64,000 bases of DNA from Mediterranea sp. (in: CFB group bacteria) (GTDB lineage Bacteria; Bacteroidota; Bacteroidia; Bacteroidales; Bacteroidaceae), in NCBI GenBank assembly GCA_031261785.1, contig JAISIZ010000034.1, forward strand, positions 1-64,000. The letters run 5' to 3'. Made by a program: the position numbers and the translations under genes. Positions 34,681 through 44,639 of the stretch are shown piece after piece. The first letter of the stretch is position 1. The number at the start of each line of letters is the position of its first letter. Below the pieces are notes generated by a model. It was not told the origin of the DNA. It saw nothing but the letters and a program-made list of their open reading frames with translations, and did no database searches.

Positions 34681-34712
34681 CAAATATACGTCCGGGCTTT
34701 ATCCCCACCAAA
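34681..34712 (-). promoter_or_regulatory. promoter of the DUF4143 gene
   Basis: On the minus strand TTTG (34712-34709), a 20-bp spacer and TATATTTG (34688-34681) match the Bacteroidota consensus, 19 bp before the start codon. The TTTG belongs to the first of three 32-bp repeats. Confidence 0.75.
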
Positions 34713-34781
34713 TGTTTTTGGTTAAAATGTCGGTATCCACCAAATGTTTTCGTCCGAAATGTCGGTATCCACCAAATGTTT
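34705..34781 (+). repeat. 32-bp tandem repeat, three copies, in a promoter
   Basis: Units with core CCACCAAATGTTTT begin at 34705, 34737 and 34769 (last one truncated), separated by about three helical turns. They carry reiterated TTTG (-33-like) elements in front of the DUF4143 gene. Confidence 0.8.
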
Positions 34782-34782
34782 G

Positions 34783-34916
34783 AGTAGTGATTAGTGATTA
34801 GCGGGGGACACCACAGAGGACACAGAGTTGCACAGAGTTTGTAATATTTGTCCACATGGAGAAAACGAAGACACTCACTTGAAAACTCTGTGTAACTCTG
34901 TGTCCTCTGTGGTGTT
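34783..34916 (-). repeat. palindromic repeat element, copy C (inverted)
   Basis: Same element as copies A and B in opposite orientation, judged by the loop sequence (ACACTCACTTGA side first). Arms about 34799-34840 and 34883-34914. It overlaps the last 14 codons of the HTCS gene and supplies its stop. Confidence 0.9.
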
Positions 34917-37900
34917 CAAACGGTATTGTGCGGGCGAGACGTCGTACGCCTGCTTGAAGCATTTCCTGAAATACTTCAGGGAGGAGATGCCGACGCTCCA
35001 GGCTACGTTCTCCACGGTTCGTCCGGGTTCGGTCCGGAGCAGGAAGGCGGCTTTCTGAAGACGGAGGGTGAGGATGAAGTGATTGGGCGTCTGTCCGCTG
35101 ATGGCCTTGATCTTGGCGAAGACGTTGGTGCGGGCGATGCCGAGTTGCCTGGCGAGGCTGTCGACGTTGAAGTCGGGGTCGGCGATGTGACGCTCCACGA
35201 TGTCGAGCACCTGGTCCATGAAGGCTTTGTCGAGCTTGTTGGTGGCGAGGATGTCCGCCCGCTCCTGCGGCCGCTTGCCGAACGCCTCGCGCAGCTTGGC
35301 CCGGTTGCGGACGAGGTTGTTGCACTTGTGGACGAGGATGTCCACGTCGAAGGGTTTGGTGAGGTAGTCGTCGGCACCCTCGCGCAAGCCCTCGATGGTG
35401 TGCTCGGTGCCCGAGCGGGCGGTGAGCAGGACGACGGGGATATGGCTGGTGGCGAGGTTGCTCTTCAGGTGGTGGCATAGCTCTATGCCCGACATCTCGG
35501 GCATGAGCACGTCACTCACGATGATGTCGGGCTGCTCGCGCGTCGCTACGTCGAGACCCTCCACGCCGTCGCTGGCGGTGAACACGGCGTATATCGGGGC
35601 GAACAGCTCGCCGAGCGCTTGCAGCAGGGGCTTGTTGTCCTCCACGAGCAGGATCTTGACGGTGCCGGGCGGCGAGGTGGGGGTGTCGGCCTCGGGGAGC
35701 GCGGGCAATGTCGGGATGTCGGTGGACGTGTCGGCGGGTTGTCGCTCGACGAGCTGCTCGTCGCTGAAGTGATCCTTTCCTTTTCGCAGGACGAAGGTGA
35801 GGGCGGTCTTCACGTTCTTCTCGCTCTCGAGATAGACCTTTCCGCCGTGCAGCTCGATGATGTTTTTGACTAAGGCCAGCCCGATGCCGGTGCCCGAGAG
35901 GGCGTCCTTGGCTTGGTAGAAGCTGTCGAACACGTGGTCGATGTCGCGGGTGTCGATGCCTTTCCCGCCGTCTTCGATGGTGACGGCCACCTCGTCGGTG
36001 CGGTCGTCGACGCTGACGCGGATGGATTGTCCGGCGACGGTGTACTTGAAGGCGTTGGAGAGTATGTTGTTCATCACCTTGCGCATCTGCTTGGTGTCGA
36101 ACCATAGATAGACAGGCTCGTCGGGACTGTCGAGGGTGAAGGGTTTGCGCTGCGAGGCGGCGTACTCCTTGTGGGTGAGGTAGGCCTGTTCGACAAAGCC
36201 GACGATGTCGTGCCGGCCGACGTGTATCCGGAATTGCTTCTTCTCCTGCTTGCGGAAGTCGAGCAGCTCGGCGATCAGCTCGTGCATCTCCCTCACCACC
36301 TGGCGCACGGTGTGGAGGCGGCGTTCCACGCGGGGGATGACCTCCTTGCCCTTGAGCATCATCTCCACTTGCATGTTGATGAGGGTGAGCGGCGTTTTCA
36401 GCTCATGCGAGATGTTGGCGAAGAAATCGAGCTTATACTGGTTGAGTTCCTCGATGTCGCGGATGCGTTTCTCGTCGAGTTTGATGGTCTCTTGCAGACG
36501 GACGCGGTTGTCGTAAATCCTCATCCCGAAGAAGAGGGCGGCGAAGAGCGCGAGGGCGTAGAGCAGGTAGGCGGTGTTGGTGCGGTACCAGGGCGGCAGG
36601 ATGTCGATGTCGATCGACCGGCTGTCGGCCATGGCGCCCGCCGGGTCGCGGGCCTCGAGGCGCAGGGTGTAGTGTCCGGGTGGAAGGTTGGTGTACTGGA
36701 TCACCTTCTCGCCGTCGGTGTGGCTCCACGCGTCGGAGAATCCCTCGAGGCGGTACGACACTTGGTTGCCCTGGTGGGAGGCGTAGTCGGTGGTGGAGAA
36801 ATAGATGGCGAAGGAGTGGCGGCACTTGAACCGCAGGCGCGGGGAGTAGAGCAGGGATGCGGAGAGGATGCCCGTGGCGTCGCCTACGCCGATGGTCTTG
36901 TCGTCGACCTTCAGGGCGTAGGGCAGTATCTTGTAGCGCACGGCGTGGTCGGCGAGCAGGTCGTCCTCGTGGAAAGAGACCATGCCGTCGGTGCCCCCGA
37001 GGAATACCTCGCCGTCGGGCTTGATGTGGATGGCGTTTTGGTTGAGCGTCTTGAGCGGCAGGGTGTGGTAGCGGCGAAAGCCTTTCCTCGACGGGTCGAA
37101 GCTGGAGAGTCCCCTGTCGGTGACCAAGTAGAGCGTCCCGCTGTAAGGCGATTCGACGATGTTGTAGACGCAGTCGCTGATGAGGTCGCTGTTGAGCGTA
37201 TTGTATCGCTCCACCACGCCCACGCGCGGGTCGAGGATGTCCACGCCGTGGTAGTAGGTGGCGAGCCATAGCAGCCCGTCGCGGGCTTGGTAGATGTCGC
37301 TCACCCAGTTGTCGCTCACGCTTTTGGGGTCGTCGCTCTGGTAACAGTACTGGCGTACGACGTCTTGCCTGTCGAAGCGGTAGGAATATATGCCGTGGCC
37401 GGCCAGGGAGATCCAGAGCGTGGAATCGCGGGCGATGAAGAGGTCGTTCACGATTTGCGGCTGCGCGGGCAGCTTCTCGCTCCGGATATGGCGGAACTCT
37501 CCTGTGGCGGGACTGAGCATGTCGACACCTCCGTGCGTCCCGACGATGAGGCTGTCGCGATAGGGTACGATCGCCTTCACGATGTCGTTCGACAGGCTGG
37601 CGGAATCGCCCGTGGCCCGGTAATAGGTGAATCGGCCGGTGCCGGTCTCCAGCCTGTCGAGGCCGCCCAGATGGGTGCCGACCCATATCTCCTTGTGGGC
37701 CTCGTCGTAATAGAGGGCCTTGATGCTGCTCTCCGACACGGTGCCGGCCCGACGTCCGTCGTACGGATAGCGGCGGTAGCTGTCCGTTTTTGGAGAGTAG
37801 ACGTTCAGCCCTCCTCCCTCGGTGGCTATCCATACGTTGTTCTCCTCGTCGCAGAGGATGCGTCCCACCACCTTCGAGCTTAGCCCGCGGCTCTCGTCGG

Positions 37901-38894
37901 CCGACGGGCGGTAGTGGGTGTATATGCCGCCTTGCGGGTCGAAGTAGTTCAGTCCGCCGTGGTAGGTGCCCACCCAGAGCGTCCCCTGGCGATCTTTCAT
38001 CAGGCTCCAGATGGAGGAGTTGGACAATCCTCCCGCGTGCTCGCTCTCGCGGTAATGGGCGAACTGTCCGGTCTGGGGGTCGAAGCGGTCGAGGCCGAGA
38101 AAGGTGCCGATCCAGAAGAAGCCGGTGTTGTCTTCGAGGATGGCGCGCACGAAGTTGGAGGAGAGGCCATTCTCGTCGTCGTCGCTCTTCGCGAACCGTT
38201 CCGTCAGGAAGCCGTCGGACTGCAGGACGTAGATGCCGTCGGTGTCGCTGCCCACCCATACGTTGCCGTCGCCGTCCTGGTAGAGGCTGGTTATGGAGCT
38301 GCCCCCGATGAGCGGGATGGGCGTATCGTAGGGCGCGTCGAGGCGATACAGCCCGGCGGTGGTGCCTACCCACAGCCGTGCCGACGTGTCGACGAAGAGT
38401 TTGTTGATGGCTATGGAGGGGTCGGCGAAGGCGAAGAAGAGGCTGAAGCTCCCGTTCCGCTCGTCGTACGTCCATATCCGGTGCTCCTGGCAGACGTATA
38501 GGCTGTCGCGGTAGAAGGCGTCGCTGATCTTGCGGATGCGCGCGATCGTGCTGAACGTGTCGGCGGCCATGTCGTATAGGGCCACGATGTTGTCGTAGGC
38601 CACGAACATCTTCCCGTCGCCGTTGCCGCAGATGGCTTTCACGTACATCGAGTTGTTCCTGTTGATGGTGTTCTCGTAGGTCTTGAATTGCCTCACGCCG
38701 CTCCCGTCGTAGCAGCTAAGCCCCTTGAACGTGCCGATCCAGACGCGGTCGTTCTCGTCTTGGTAGAGGGCGTTGACGTACGTATGGGGCAGGCCGTCGG
38801 CAGTGGAGAGATTGCCGAAAACCGTCTCCTGGGCATGGGCAGGCAGCATATTCAGGAGAAGGCCGAATAGGACAAACGGATATAGCGCTTTCAT
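34875..38894 (-). CDS. hybrid two-component system sensor/regulator (HTCS)
   Basis: 1339 residues. Signal peptide 1-22; a periplasmic sensor made of Reg_prop beta-propeller repeats (many xxVWIGTxxGL units) and a Y_Y_Y domain; one membrane segment about 774-792; histidine kinase with ISHELKTPLT (His830) and ATP-binding GTGIGLALVKNI; receiver domain with phospho-acceptor Asp1128 in IIVSDVLMPEMSG; C-terminal AraC-type double helix-turn-helix. HTCS proteins bind an oligosaccharide in the periplasm and activate the matching PUL. The likely target is PUL2, since PUL3 has its own regulator; an accessory island now separates HTCS and PUL2. The last residues after SPAQYR (LNTTEDTELHRVFK) are encoded by the palindromic repeat. 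Confidence 0.95.
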   Translation of the reverse strand: MKALYPFVLFGLLLNMLPAHAQETVFGNLSTADGLPHTYVNALYQDENDRVWIGTFKGLSCYDGSGVRQFKTYENTINRNNSMYVKAICGNGDGKMFVAYDNIVALYDMAADTFSTIARIRKISDAFYRDSLYVCQEHRIWTYDERNGSFSLFFAFADPSIAINKLFVDTSARLWVGTTAGLYRLDAPYDTPIPLIGGSSITSLYQDGDGNVWVGSDTDGIYVLQSDGFLTERFAKSDDDENGLSSNFVRAILEDNTGFFWIGTFLGLDRFDPQTGQFAHYRESEHAGGLSNSSIWSLMKDRQGTLWVGTYHGGLNYFDPQGGIYTHYRPSADESRGLSSKVVGRILCDEENNVWIATEGGGLNVYSPKTDSYRRYPYDGRRAGTVSESSIKALYYDEAHKEIWVGTHLGGLDRLETGTGRFTYYRATGDSASLSNDIVKAIVPYRDSLIVGTHGGVDMLSPATGEFRHIRSEKLPAQPQIVNDLFIARDSTLWISLAGHGIYSYRFDRQDVVRQYCYQSDDPKSVSDNWVSDIYQARDGLLWLATYYHGVDILDPRVGVVERYNTLNSDLISDCVYNIVESPYSGTLYLVTDRGLSSFDPSRKGFRRYHTLPLKTLNQNAIHIKPDGEVFLGGTDGMVSFHEDDLLADHAVRYKILPYALKVDDKTIGVGDATGILSASLLYSPRLRFKCRHSFAIYFSTTDYASHQGNQVSYRLEGFSDAWSHTDGEKVIQYTNLPPGHYTLRLEARDPAGAMADSRSIDIDILPPWYRTNTAYLLYALALFAALFFGMRIYDNRVRLQETIKLDEKRIRDIEELNQYKLDFFANISHELKTPLTLINMQVEMMLKGKEVIPRVERRLHTVRQVVREMHELIAELLDFRKQEKKQFRIHVGRHDIVGFVEQAYLTHKEYAASQRKPFTLDSPDEPVYLWFDTKQMRKVMNNILSNAFKYTVAGQSIRVSVDDRTDEVAVTIEDGGKGIDTRDIDHVFDSFYQAKDALSGTGIGLALVKNIIELHGGKVYLESEKNVKTALTFVLRKGKDHFSDEQLVERQPADTSTDIPTLPALPEADTPTSPPGTVKILLVEDNKPLLQALGELFAPIYAVFTASDGVEGLDVATREQPDIIVSDVLMPEMSGIELCHHLKSNLATSHIPVVLLTARSGTEHTIEGLREGADDYLTKPFDVDILVHKCNNLVRNRAKLREAFGKRPQERADILATNKLDKAFMDQVLDIVERHIADPDFNVDSLARQLGIARTNVFAKIKAISGQTPNHFILTLRLQKAAFLLRTEPGRTVENVAWSVGISSLKYFRKCFKQAYDVSPAQYRLNTTEDTELHRVFK

Positions 38895-38922
38895 CGGATT
38901 CGCTTTGGTTTGATGTCGGGAA

Positions 38923-38953
38923 CAAAGGTAGCGAATCGGCGCTGTTTATACAA
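38923..38953 (-). promoter_or_regulatory. promoter of the HTCS gene
   Basis: TTG, a 20-bp spacer and TACCTTTG (38930-38923) on the minus strand, 28 bp before the start codon. Confidence 0.7.
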
Positions 38954-38977
38954 CTAAACTTGGTTTAAATGACGGAT

Positions 38978-39022
38978 ACAAGAAATGCCGGCAAGCGCTT
39001 AGCGCTCACCGGCATTTCTTGT
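38978..39022 (-). terminator. hairpin after rplT
   Basis: Arms ACAAGAAATGCCGG/CCGGCATTTCTTGT extended by GCGC/GCGC around a tiny loop (38978-38998 with 39002-39022). It closes the thrS-infC-rpmI-rplT operon; no T run, as is usual in this phylum. Confidence 0.8.
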
Positions 39023-39051
39023 CAATCACATATAAAGCATTGGCCTCGGCC

Positions 39052-39396
39052 TCACTTCGCTTTAGCGACCACGGCCTTGAAAGCCTCGGGATGGTTCATG
39101 GCCAAGTCGGCCAGCACCTTGCGGTTGATCTCGATGCCCGCCTTGTGCAGGCCACCCATCAACTTGGAATACGACATTCCCTCCAGGCGTGCGGCGGCGT
39201 TGATACGCTGTATCCACAGGGCGCGGAAGTTGCGCTTCTTGTTCCTGCGGTCGCGGAACGCGTACGTCAAACCTTTCTCCCAAGTATTCTTGGCTACGGT
39301 CCATACGTTCTTTCTTGCACCAAAGTTGCCTCTGGTAAGTTTCAGAATCTTTTTCCTTCTTGCTCTTGAAGCAACATGATTTACTGATCTCGGCAT
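39052..39396 (-). CDS. rplT: 50S ribosomal protein L20
   Basis: 114 residues, the standard length. Starts [19 protein letters not shown] and is highly basic in the N-terminal half, which threads into 23S rRNA and is needed for early 50S assembly. Last gene of the thrS-infC-rpmI-rplT block, an order conserved across bacteria, followed by a strong hairpin. In many bacteria L20 represses translation of its own operon; I did not identify the corresponding RNA site here. Confidence 0.98.
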   Translation of the reverse strand: MPRSVNHVASRARRKKILKLTRGNFGARKNVWTVAKNTWEKGLTYAFRDRRNKKRNFRALWIQRINAAARLEGMSYSKLMGGLHKAGIEINRKVLADLAMNHPEAFKAVVAKAK

Positions 39397-39512
39397 AGTT
39401 TTCTTTTTTTGTGGACGTTAGCGCCATCGCTTCACGCGACGAACTTCAAGCTAATGCGTCCGGTTAATACTTTAATGATACGTTTTTTCGGGAAATACGC
39501 TCTTCTTTCCGA

Positions 39513-39710
39513 TTACTTCATCGCCAAGAGTTCCTTCACTTGGGCCACGTTCGTCGTGTCGACGAGGGTGGAGTAGCACAGGTTCCTCTTTCTCTTTTTC
39601 GTCTTCTTAGTCAGGATGTGACTGTGATAAGCGTGCTTCCTCTTGATTTTACCTGTTCCGGTAAGGGTGAACCTCTTTTTGGAACCGGAGTTAGTCTTCA
39701 TCTTTGGCAT
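39513..39710 (-). CDS. rpmI: 50S ribosomal protein L35
   Basis: 65 residues beginning [14 protein letters not shown], the canonical L35 start, with the basic [13 protein letters not shown] core. It lies between infC and rplT as expected. The 116-bp gap to rplT contains no other gene. Confidence 0.98.
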   Translation of the reverse strand: MPKMKTNSGSKKRFTLTGTGKIKRKHAYHSHILTKKTKKRKRNLCYSTLVDTTNVAQVKELLAMK

Positions 39711-39776
39711 CTTTACTTGTTTTTAAATTGTTAAATATATATAGATGGCAGCGCACTATACCGGCGCGCTACGCAT

Positions 39777-40400
39777 TCATTCAGTCTTGCTGTTGCCGGC
39801 ATTTTCCGCCACCTTGTCGCCTTCGGGCTTTTTGCCTTCGGTAGCCGGTTTCGGCATGGCGGGCTTCTTGGGCGCGTCTTTCCGCTTGGGCGAGAGCTGG
39901 ATGGTCATCCGCTTTCCCTCGAGCACAGGCATCTGGTCGACCTTGGCATATTCCTCCAAGTCGTTGGCGAAGCGTAGCAACAGCACCTCACCTTGCTCCT
40001 TGAACAGGATGGAGCGGCCCTTAAAGAAGACGTATGCCTTCACCTTGTCGCCATCCTCGAGGAATCCTTTGGCATGCTTCAGCTTAAAATTGTAATCATG
40101 GTCGTCGGTCTGGGGTCCGAACCGGATCTCCTTGACGTTGACTTTCACCTGCTTCGCCTTTTGCTCTTTCTGCCGTTTTTTCAGTTGATAAAGAAACTTG
40201 GAGTAATCAATAATACGGCAAACAGGGGGTTGAGCGTTAGGAGAAATCTCCACTAAATCCATCTCTTTTTCTTCGGCCATTTTCAGGGCTTGGGAGATGG
40301 GGTACACTTTCGACTGGGCGTCGTCGCCCACTACACGGACTTCCTTGGCGCGAATCTGTTCGTTGATTCGGTACTGCCCTTTTAGAGTGTCATTCTTCAT
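39777..40400 (-). CDS. infC: translation initiation factor IF-3
   Basis: 207 residues from the ATG at 40400 ([21 protein letters not shown]). A TTG at 40445 is in frame 15 codons upstream and is an alternative, given that infC genes often use unusual start codons. The N-domain and the C-domain ([28 protein letters not shown]-like FKGRSILF) are intact, with a Lys/Pro/Ala-rich extension of about 30 residues at the C-terminus that is usual in Bacteroidota. IF-3 keeps ribosomal subunits apart and proofreads initiator tRNA binding. Confidence 0.96.
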   Translation of the reverse strand: MKNDTLKGQYRINEQIRAKEVRVVGDDAQSKVYPISQALKMAEEKEMDLVEISPNAQPPVCRIIDYSKFLYQLKKRQKEQKAKQVKVNVKEIRFGPQTDDHDYNFKLKHAKGFLEDGDKVKAYVFFKGRSILFKEQGEVLLLRFANDLEEYAKVDQMPVLEGKRMTIQLSPKRKDAPKKPAMPKPATEGKKPEGDKVAENAGNSKTE

Positions 40401-40475
40401 TAAAAGAGTATGCTTCCTATTGTTTATCCCTTTATTGTTATTCAAATACTTATCTTTTTTAAAACGGCGGCAAAG

Positions 40476-42416
40476 TTACCACTTATTTATCATACTTAGC
40501 ACTTCTTCGGTCAGAATCTTCTCAAATTCCTCGTATTTCATGGTACCTTTATCCCCTTCGCCTTGCCTGCGTACGGACACTTCTCCGTTCTCGGCCTCTT
40601 TCTCGCCCACGATGAGCATGTAGGGGACGCGCTTCAGCTCGTTGTCGCGAATCTTGCGGCCGATCTTCTCGTTGCGGTCGTCCACGGTGGCACGTACCTC
40701 GCGCGCCTTCAGGTAGGCTCTCACCTCCTCGGCGTAGGCGTTGAACTTCTCGCTGATGGGGAGTATGACCACTTGGTCGGGCGTGAGCCACAAGGGGAAC
40801 TTACCGGCGGTATGCTCGATGAGCACGGCCACGAACCGTTCCATGGAGCCGAACGGCGCGCGGTGGATCATGACCGGGCGATGCTTCTGGTTGTCGGCGC
40901 CCATGTATTCGAGGTCGAAACGTTCGGGCAGGTTGTAGTCCACCTGTATGGTGCCCAGCTGCCAGCGCCGTCCGATGGCGTCCTTCACCATGAAGTCGAG
41001 CTTGGGTCCGTAGAAAGCGGCCTCACCATACTCTATCTTGGCGGGCAATCCCTTCTCCTCGCACGCCTCGATGATGGCTTGCTCGGCCTTCTCCCAGTTC
41101 TCGTCGCTGCCGATGTACTTCTCGCGGTCCACCTTGTCGCGGAGCGAGATCTGCGCCTCGACGTTCTGGAAATCCATGGACCGGAAGACGATAGAGATGA
41201 TGTCCATCACGCGCAGGAACTCGTCCTTCACCTGGTCGGGACGGCAGAAAATGTGCGCGTCGTCCTGCGTGAAGCTGCGCACGCGGGTCAGCCCGTGCAG
41301 CTCCCCGCTCTGCTCGTAGCGGCACACGGTGCCGAACTCGGCGACGCGAAGCGGCAGCTCGCGGTACGAGTGCGGGCTGTTCTTGTATATCTCGCAGTGG
41401 TGCGGACAGTTCATGGGTTTGAGGAAATACTCCTCTCCCTCCTCGGGCGTGTGGATGGGCTGGAACGAGTCCTTGCCATATTTGGCGTAGTGTCCCGAGG
41501 TGATGTAGAGCAGCTTGTTGCCTATGGGCGGCGTGATGACTTCCTGATAGTCGTACCGCGACTGTATGCGGCGCAGGAATTCCTGCAGGCGCAGGCGCAG
41601 GGCCGTACCCTTTGGGAGCCACATCGGCAATCCCTTGCCTACGGTATCCGAGAACATGAAGAGGTGCATCTCCTTGCCTATCTTGCGATGGTCGCGCTTC
41701 TTGGCCTCCTCGAGCAGCACGAGGTACTCGTCGAGCATCTTCTTCTTGGGGAAGGTGATGCCGTAGATGCGGGTGAGCATCTTCCGGTCTTCGTGCCCGC
41801 GCCAGTAGGCTCCTGCCACGGAGGTCAGCTTGATGGCCTTGATGGGCGCCGTGGAGATGAGGTGCGGCCCGCGGCAGAGGTCGGTGAACGCGCCTTGCGT
41901 ATAGGTGGTGATGTGCCCGTCCTCCAGTTCGGAGATCAGCTCGCACTTGTAGGTCTCTCCCCGCTGGCCGAACATGTCGAGGGCGTCTGCCTTGGAGATG
42001 CTCCGGCGCTTCAGATCTTCTTTCTTGGCGGCCAGCTCCATCATCTTCTTCTCGATGGCGGGCAGGTCGCTCTCCTTGATTTGCGTGTCGCCCGGATCTA
42101 CGTCGTAGTAGAACCCGTTCTCGATGGCCGGCCCGATGCCAAACTGTATGCCCGGATAGAGTTCCTGCAACGCCTCGGCCAGCAAGTGCGCGCTGGTATG
42201 CCAAAAGGCATGCTTGCCTTCCTCGTCTTCCCATTTGTAGAGCACGAAATTGGCGTCTTCGTTGATGGGGCGCGTCAGGTCGTAAGTCTCGCCGTTCACG
42301 CCGCACGCCAATACCTCTTGCGCCAGCCTGGGGCTGATGCTCTCGGCGATTTGCGACCCGTTCACTCCTTTCTCGTATTCACGAACGGAGCCATCGGGAA
42401 ATGTTATCTTGATCAT
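40476..42416 (-). CDS. thrS: threonyl-tRNA synthetase
   Basis: 646 residues from the ATG at 42416 ([20 protein letters not shown]); upstream in-frame codons are not needed. Domains in order: TGS (1-60), editing domain with [12 protein letters not shown], class II catalytic core (motif 2 region around [18 protein letters not shown], and [10 protein letters not shown] with the zinc-binding Cys), and C-terminal anticodon-binding domain. It charges tRNA-Thr. First of the four translation genes, 75 bp upstream of infC. Confidence 0.98.
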   Translation of the reverse strand: MIKITFPDGSVREYEKGVNGSQIAESISPRLAQEVLACGVNGETYDLTRPINEDANFVLYKWEDEEGKHAFWHTSAHLLAEALQELYPGIQFGIGPAIENGFYYDVDPGDTQIKESDLPAIEKKMMELAAKKEDLKRRSISKADALDMFGQRGETYKCELISELEDGHITTYTQGAFTDLCRGPHLISTAPIKAIKLTSVAGAYWRGHEDRKMLTRIYGITFPKKKMLDEYLVLLEEAKKRDHRKIGKEMHLFMFSDTVGKGLPMWLPKGTALRLRLQEFLRRIQSRYDYQEVITPPIGNKLLYITSGHYAKYGKDSFQPIHTPEEGEEYFLKPMNCPHHCEIYKNSPHSYRELPLRVAEFGTVCRYEQSGELHGLTRVRSFTQDDAHIFCRPDQVKDEFLRVMDIISIVFRSMDFQNVEAQISLRDKVDREKYIGSDENWEKAEQAIIEACEEKGLPAKIEYGEAAFYGPKLDFMVKDAIGRRWQLGTIQVDYNLPERFDLEYMGADNQKHRPVMIHRAPFGSMERFVAVLIEHTAGKFPLWLTPDQVVILPISEKFNAYAEEVRAYLKAREVRATVDDRNEKIGRKIRDNELKRVPYMLIVGEKEAENGEVSVRRQGEGDKGTMKYEEFEKILTEEVLSMINKW

Positions 42417-42497
42417 GATTGATGATGTTATATTTTCGTAATTGCCCGCAAAAGTAGTTATTTCTTTTTTAGTTTTCCACATTTCACGATGAAAAAG

Positions 42498-44558
42498 TCA
42501 TTCGCCCGCCTGCTCGGTGAGGCGTTTGATGGCGTTGTAGGCCGTCACCACGCCCAGCTCGCCCGCCTTGCTGAGGTCCGCGATGCCCAGCTTGTTGTTT
42601 CCCAAATAGATATGTACCAACCCGCGGTTGTAATACGCGTCGGCGAAGTCGGGTGTCAGCTTGATGGCCTCGTCGTAGTCGACAATGGCTCCCTTGTAAT
42701 CTTTCAGCATGGCTTCCACGTTGGCCCGGTTGTAGTAGGCGTACACGAAGTCGGGGGCGAGCGCGATGACCTTGTCGAGGTCTTTACGCACGATGTCGTA
42801 GTCCACGGCCGTCACCTCGGCGGGCAACGTTTTCTGGGCTTCGCCCTCGGTCTTCGTCAGGCCATCTATCCTCTCCGACTTGAGGTACTCCAGCTGCTTG
42901 CAGCGTATGAGCGCCCGCATGAAATAAGCGGGGAAGAAGTCGTCGTCGAGCAGGATAGCCTGCGTGAGGTCGGACATGGCGTTGTTGAAGTCCTGCACTA
43001 AATAGAAATCGATGGCGCGCGCGAAACGTTTTGGGGCGCTTGTCTCGTCGTTCACGATGTCGGAGGTGTGCGTGTCGATCAGGGCGAAGTGATACCTCAC
43101 CTGTTCCTCGCTGAGCGGTGTCTCCATGTTGGTGATGTAGAGGCGGCGGGGCAATACCTTGGAGTTGTTCAGGTTCTCGATCTCCTTGTGGAAGTTCACG
43201 GCGTTTTGTACCTCGCTCAACTTTCTGTAATAGGTAAGGGCGAACATGGGTTGCAACCTGATGTTGACGTTCTTGTTCTGTACGCGTCCGCGATAGTCGC
43301 TCGTGTACCGCTGTCCGGCTTCCGCGTCGTCGGCGATCACGATCTTCCGGTAGTTGTTCATGTTTTTGTCGGATTTCTTGCGGGTCTCTCCGCCGCTCTC
43401 GTCTTCGTTCTCGCCGGCTTTCTCCTTTTTGTCGTCGTTGGCCTGCGCCACGTTCTTGTTCCGGGTGCCGTCGCGTTGCGCCAGCTGCGCCTTCACCACC
43501 TTCAGCTCGTCGGCGTCGGCTCCCCGGTTGTCGCCTATCTTCCGGCGGGCCTGCGAGCGATAGCTGTATCCCACGATGAAGTTTGGATATTGGTCGATCA
43601 CGGTGGTGTAGTCCTGCACGGCTCCCCGGTAATCGCCGGTCTGCGCGCGCAGCATCCCCCGGTTGAAGACGGCCATCATGTCGTTCGGGTCCATGTTGAC
43701 CACGAAGTCGAAATCCTCGATAGCGCGGTTGTCGTCGCCTACCCTCGCCCTCAGCAAGCCTCGGTTGTAGTGCCCGATGAAGTTTCCGGGGTCGATGTCC
43801 AACGCCTGGTCGTAGTCCCTCATCGCTCCTCGCAAGTTGTTCTGGTGGAAGCGTGCCAAGGCTCGGTTGATGTAGTTTCCGGCGTTTCGCACGCTCAGGC
43901 GTATGGCTTGGTCAAAGTCGGCCTCCGATTCGGCGTACTGTCCTTGTTGCAGCCTTAGGACGGCCCTCGACGACCATGCGTCGGGATCGTACTTGTCCAG
44001 TTCGAGCGCCTTGTTGAAGTCGGCCAGGGCCGCCACGGTATCCTTCTCCTGTATGTTCACTTCGCCCCTCATCAGATAGCCTTGGGTGTAGCGCGGGGCG
44101 ATCCGGAGCAGCTCGTGCAGGTCTTCCCTGGCCGCGGCATAGTCTTTCTTGAGTATCCGCGAGTAGGCGAGGTTGTGCCAAAGGGGCAAATTCTCGGGAG
44201 CGTATTTCAATGCCGTGCGGAAGTCTTCGGCCGCTCCGTCGTAGTTTTCCTGCCTGATGCGCGCTATTCCACGGATTTGGTATGTGCCCACCACGAATGG
44301 ATTGCGCTGTATGGCGGCGTCGCAATCTTGCTCCGCTCCCCGGAAATCCTCCAGGTTGAGCTTGGCCATCGCCCTGAAGAAGTAGGGTTCGTAAAGGTAT
44401 GGCTTGGCGTTGATGACTTGGTTGAAATATTGTATGGAAAGGACGTAATCCTCGAAATACAGGGCGTTTCGGGCAATAGTCATCACCCGGTCCGTGTTGA
44501 TCTGGGCAGAGGCTATCACGGGCAGCAACGACAGGAACACGAGTATTCTCTTTATCAT
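42498..44558 (-). CDS. tetratricopeptide-repeat protein, exported
   Basis: 686 residues with a signal peptide (ending VIASAQ). About ten TPR units of the pattern A..DF..AL..DP.....YYNRGL occupy residues 25-340 and 560-680, separated by a Lys/Glu-rich charged linker (about 355-400) and a non-repetitive segment. It should be a periplasmic or outer-membrane-associated scaffold. A TPR gene in this place, between def and thrS, is common in Bacteroidales; its function is not known to me. Confidence 0.85.
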   Translation of the reverse strand: MIKRILVFLSLLPVIASAQINTDRVMTIARNALYFEDYVLSIQYFNQVINAKPYLYEPYFFRAMAKLNLEDFRGAEQDCDAAIQRNPFVVGTYQIRGIARIRQENYDGAAEDFRTALKYAPENLPLWHNLAYSRILKKDYAAAREDLHELLRIAPRYTQGYLMRGEVNIQEKDTVAALADFNKALELDKYDPDAWSSRAVLRLQQGQYAESEADFDQAIRLSVRNAGNYINRALARFHQNNLRGAMRDYDQALDIDPGNFIGHYNRGLLRARVGDDNRAIEDFDFVVNMDPNDMMAVFNRGMLRAQTGDYRGAVQDYTTVIDQYPNFIVGYSYRSQARRKIGDNRGADADELKVVKAQLAQRDGTRNKNVAQANDDKKEKAGENEDESGGETRKKSDKNMNNYRKIVIADDAEAGQRYTSDYRGRVQNKNVNIRLQPMFALTYYRKLSEVQNAVNFHKEIENLNNSKVLPRRLYITNMETPLSEEQVRYHFALIDTHTSDIVNDETSAPKRFARAIDFYLVQDFNNAMSDLTQAILLDDDFFPAYFMRALIRCKQLEYLKSERIDGLTKTEGEAQKTLPAEVTAVDYDIVRKDLDKVIALAPDFVYAYYNRANVEAMLKDYKGAIVDYDEAIKLTPDFADAYYNRGLVHIYLGNNKLGIADLSKAGELGVVTAYNAIKRLTEQAGE

Positions 44559-44639
44559 CGTTATTATATATAGGCTTGTAAACGAAGCAAAAATAACGCT
44601 TTTTGTTAACGTTCACCGTACGATAAACGTTTTTTATTG

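Noticed and set aside
36433..38475. A 680-residue minus-strand frame inside the HTCS gene
   Set aside because: Arg/Pro-rich out-of-frame shadow of the sensor domain.
38895..39051. tRNA gene in the strong hairpin
   Set aside because: Only a simple stem-loop; no cloverleaf or CCA end. I saw no tRNA or rRNA gene elsewhere in the window.
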